Shown here piece after piece: positions 61,960 to 64,000 of a stretch of DNA of 64,000 bases. Under the pieces are notes generated by a model. The model ran no database searches and was not told the origin of the DNA. It worked only from the letters and a program-made list of their open reading frames with translations. Numbering within the stretch: the first letter of the stretch is position 1; the number at the start of each line of letters is the position of its first letter. A program made the position numbers and the translations under genes. This DNA is from an uncultured Clostridia bacterium. Lineage in GTDB: Bacteria; Bacillota; Clostridia; TANB77; CAG-508. Location: NCBI GenBank assembly GCA_928721565.1, contig OV788638.1, forward strand, positions 1,054,001 through 1,118,000, read 5' to 3'.

Positions 61960-62448
61960 ATGAAATATAATAAAATAAGAAAGATGGATATTTCTAATGG
62001 TCCAGGTGTTAGAGTATCAATATTTATGCAAGGATGTAGCTTTAATTGTAAAAATTGTTTTAATCCTGAAACACATGATTTTAATGGTGGTAAAGATTTT
62101 GATGATAGCACAATTGATAGAATTTTAAAATTATGTGATAATGAAAATGTAGAAGGTTTATCTATTTTAGGTGGTGAACCGATGCATCCTAAAAATATTA
62201 ATGGTACTACTAAATTAGCTAAAGCTTTTAAAGAAAAGTATCCAGAGAAAAACGTTTGGGCTTGGTCTGGTTTTAAGTTTGACAAGGATTTAAAAGATAA
62301 AGAGGTTGTTAAATATTTAGATGTTCTTGTTGATGGCCAATATGTTGATGAACAACATAATCCTAAACTTGAGTGGAGAGGTTCTGAAAATCAAAGGGTT
62401 ATTGATGTTCAAAAAAGTTTGGAACAGAATAAAGTTGTGATGATTTAA
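61960..62448 (+). CDS. nrdG: anaerobic ribonucleoside-triphosphate reductase activating protein
   Basis: A 162-residue radical SAM protein. The cluster motif CSFNCKNC (C-x3-C-x2-C, residues about 26-33) lies in FMQGCSFNCKNCFNPETHDF, followed by GLSILGGEPMHPKN. It generates the glycyl radical in NrdD. I chose ATG 61960, one base after the nrdD stop, with AGGATGATGAG upstream; earlier in-frame starts sit inside nrdD. The two genes are certainly cotranscribed. Confidence 0.94.
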   Translation: MKYNKIRKMDISNGPGVRVSIFMQGCSFNCKNCFNPETHDFNGGKDFDDSTIDRILKLCDNENVEGLSILGGEPMHPKNINGTTKLAKAFKEKYPEKNVWAWSGFKFDKDLKDKEVVKYLDVLVDGQYVDEQHNPKLEWRGSENQRVIDVQKSLEQNKVVMI

Positions 62449-62537
62449 ATGTTCTCGCTTGTGGTTGGTGCGAGTAATAAGTCATACCATTTCGTTAAAT
62501 GTTATATGTTAATGTTAGTGCAATAAATTAGTAAAAA

Positions 62538-62566
62538 TGAAAGTCTTTAAAAGGGCTTTCTTTTTA
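62538..62566 (+). terminator. terminator of nrdDG
   Basis: GAAAGTC and GGCTTTC form a short stem (one G-U possible) followed by T5, about 90 bp after nrdG. The rest of the 245-bp gap holds only the candidate ECF promoter. Confidence 0.6.
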
Positions 62567-62642
62567 CTTGTAAGTAAAAAAGTTGATAATGTTTATTTTT
62601 TATGATACAAATATAAAAAAAGCAATAAAAAACGTAATATTT

Positions 62643-62669
62643 TGAAACTTTTTAAAATTTCAACTGTAT
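62643..62669 (+). promoter_or_regulatory. candidate ECF-type promoter of the sigma-factor gene
   Basis: TGAAAC (62643-62648) followed after 16 bp by TGTATG resembles the TGAAAC-N16-CGTA pattern of ECF sigma-dependent, often autoregulated, promoters. The -35 also lies in the dyad TTGAAA-N10-TTTCAA. Confidence 0.45.
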
Positions 62670-62693
62670 GTATATATGAAAGCAGGTAAAAAT

Positions 62694-64000
62694 ATGGAAA
62701 AAGATTTGGATATAGAATTATATAATGAATATTTAAATGGAAACAAAGAAGCCTTTGAAACATTATACAACAAGTATGAGAGAAAAATACAATATTTTAT
62801 ATATAATATAGTTAAAGATTATCAAAGGGCAGAAGATATAACACAAGATGTGTTTATTTATGTTATGCAGAATAGAATAAAACAAGGATACACATTCAAA
62901 TATTATATATATTTGGTTGCCAAAAGCAGAGCATATAATCATATAAATACAGAGAAAAATAGAATGAAAATAAATGAACAGTATTTTTCAAATGAATCAG
63001 ATCAGGTTGAACAAGATGTTGCAGATATTGTAACTAGGAATGAAAAAAGGAAAGAAATATTAAATGCAATAAATATGTTAGATGATAGATATAAAAATGT
63101 AATATATTTAGTAAAAATCGAAGAGTTAACTTATAGAGAAACAGCACAAATACTTGGAATGTCTGTTCAAAATGTCAAAAATCTTATCCATAGAGGCAAA
63201 AAAGAACTATACAAAATTTTAATAAAGAAAGGATATGATGAAATGAACAAAGTTTTAAAAATATGTATTATTATTTTATGTGCAACTTTTATATTATCTG
63301 GAGTTACTTATGCAACAATAAAGATTATCGAAAATGTAAAAGGAAAGGCAGAAATAACGCCAACATATACAAGTAAATTATCGTCAACAGATACAAACAA
63401 AGTGTGGTGTGGAACATTTAATCTAGTATGGAATGATTTTATGAATGATGTTATTGGAGGAAAAATAGAATTCGAAGATGGACCATCAGAGTTAGCAGAT
63501 GAATTAAATAAACAATCTTTTACAGCAAATGAATTAAATCCGAATTCATACTTCAAAACACAGGGTGTAGCAACATTTGATTTTAAAAGCCAAATTGAAA
63601 ATGGAATAAAACAAAAATTTAACGAAGATAGTAAAATATTAGGCAAAGTAGAATGGGGAAATTCGGATGTATATGTCTTATATGCAATGTTAAAGAAAGA
63701 GTTTAATTATTTAGAAAGATTTCCTACATTAAAAGACAATACATTCGGAAATTCTGAAGAGAAAGTAAAATATTTTGGGATTGAACCAGATACAGCACAG
63801 ACTGCGAGTGAAAATATAGAAATACTATTCTATAATTCAAAAGAAGATTTTGCAATAAAATTAAAAACCAAAGAAAACGAAGAAGTTTATTTGTATAGAA
63901 CAACTGGAGAAAACAAGTCTTTTGAAGAAAATTATCAAGAGATGTTAGAAAAGCAATCACAATATACAGGAGATAAACAATGGAACAGAATTGATATTTT
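62694..64000 (+). CDS. ECF-type sigma factor fused in frame to a transmembrane and extracellular domain (3' end outside window)
   Basis: The frame from ATG 62694 is open to the window end (435 complete codons, no stop). Residues about 10-80 are sigma region 2 (QRAEDITQDVFIYVMQN); about 130-180 are region 4 (LTYRETAQILGMSVQNVKNL, then IHRGKKELY). A hydrophobic helix follows at about 187-206 (VLKICIIILCATFILSGVTY), then a hydrophilic, presumably extracellular domain with VWCGTFNLVWNDF. An internal ATG at 63243 (residue 184) has AAAGGAT 8 bp upstream, so the membrane part might also be made separately. A membrane-bound sigma factor would need cleavage for release. RBS AGCAGG is weak. Confidence 0.8.
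   Translation, partial: MEKDLDIELYNEYLNGNKEAFETLYNKYERKIQYFIYNIVKDYQRAEDITQDVFIYVMQNRIKQGYTFKYYIYLVAKSRAYNHINTEKNRMKINEQYFSNESDQVEQDVADIVTRNEKRKEILNAINMLDDRYKNVIYLVKIEELTYRETAQILGMSVQNVKNLIHRGKKELYKILIKKGYDEMNKVLKICIIILCATFILSGVTYATIKIIENVKGKAEITPTYTSKLSSTDTNKVWCGTFNLVWNDFMNDVIGGKIEFEDGPSELADELNKQSFTANELNPNSYFKTQGVATFDFKSQIENGIKQKFNEDSKILGKVEWGNSDVYVLYAMLKKEFNYLERFPTLKDNTFGNSEEKVKYFGIEPDTAQTASENIEILFYNSKEDFAIKLKTKENEEVYLYRTTGENKSFEENYQEMLEKQSQYTGDKQWNRIDI

Overview
The window is strongly AT-rich, with standard stop usage and clear AGGAGG-type ribosome binding sites. It carries spoIVA, an anaerobic ribonucleotide reductase pair (nrdD/nrdG), a class A RNase P RNA, a Thr T-box and a P3-type Mg ATPase. 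Together these point to an anaerobic, spore-forming, Gram-positive bacterium of the Clostridia, probably an uncultured gut-type lineage. No rRNA operon, CRISPR array, IS transposase, integrase or replication origin was recognised.

Layout. 1-7.3 kb: a patatin-like lipase (cut by the window edge), a DUF308 membrane protein, a divergent TetR/YhgE operon, a DGK1/VTE5-like membrane protein, ylmH, and tsaB-rimI. 7.3-18.5 kb: small membrane and unknown genes, spoIVA, a UDP-sugar pyrophosphorylase followed by a beta-helix protein, a DUF421/DUF4363 pair, tRNA-Thr(GGT), and a small membrane gene broken at an A8 tract. 18.7-22.8 kb: the lysS, M50 protease, tsaD, phosphoesterase operon. 22.8-26.5 kb: an accessory island with an MNT/HEPN toxin-antitoxin pair, palindromic repeats and a BspA-type surface protein. 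26.5-34.2 kb: recG, then a second accessory island with a MerR-VirD4 fusion, unknown partners, a toxin-antitoxin remnant and a secreted nuclease. 34.3-47.4 kb: acyl-CoA synthetase, rlmD-type methyltransferase, unknown pairs, yjjX, BrkB, DUF6873, YgjP, Rsm22 and YqeY genes, a structured ncRNA and dnaE. 47.4-62.5 kb: mgtA, rnpB, a pseudouridine synthase, ychF, a Thr/Asn-rich anchored stalk protein, T-box-thrS, a MacB-like ABC transporter and nrdDG. 62.7-64 kb: an ECF sigma factor that reads directly into a membrane segment and an extracellular domain.

Most striking points. (1) The surface-protein gene at 23.8-26.4 kb has a 32-bp (AC)n tract inside its probable N-terminal coding region. One CA unit fewer would join a well-placed ATG to the signal anchor, so it looks like a phase-variable contingency locus; it also has a +1 C frameshift inside the leucine-rich repeats. 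(2) A MerR DNA-binding domain is fused to a VirD4/TraG-type ATPase behind a textbook 19-bp-spacer MerR promoter. (3) A two-copy structured element (14.4 and 47.8 kb) has completely different but paired outer arms and two compensatory inner base-pair changes. (4) A palindromic repeat family built on AACCGGTCC sits at gene ends, supplies part of one protein's C terminus and brackets the toxin-antitoxin pair. (5) A membrane-tethered sigma factor is encoded as a single frame.
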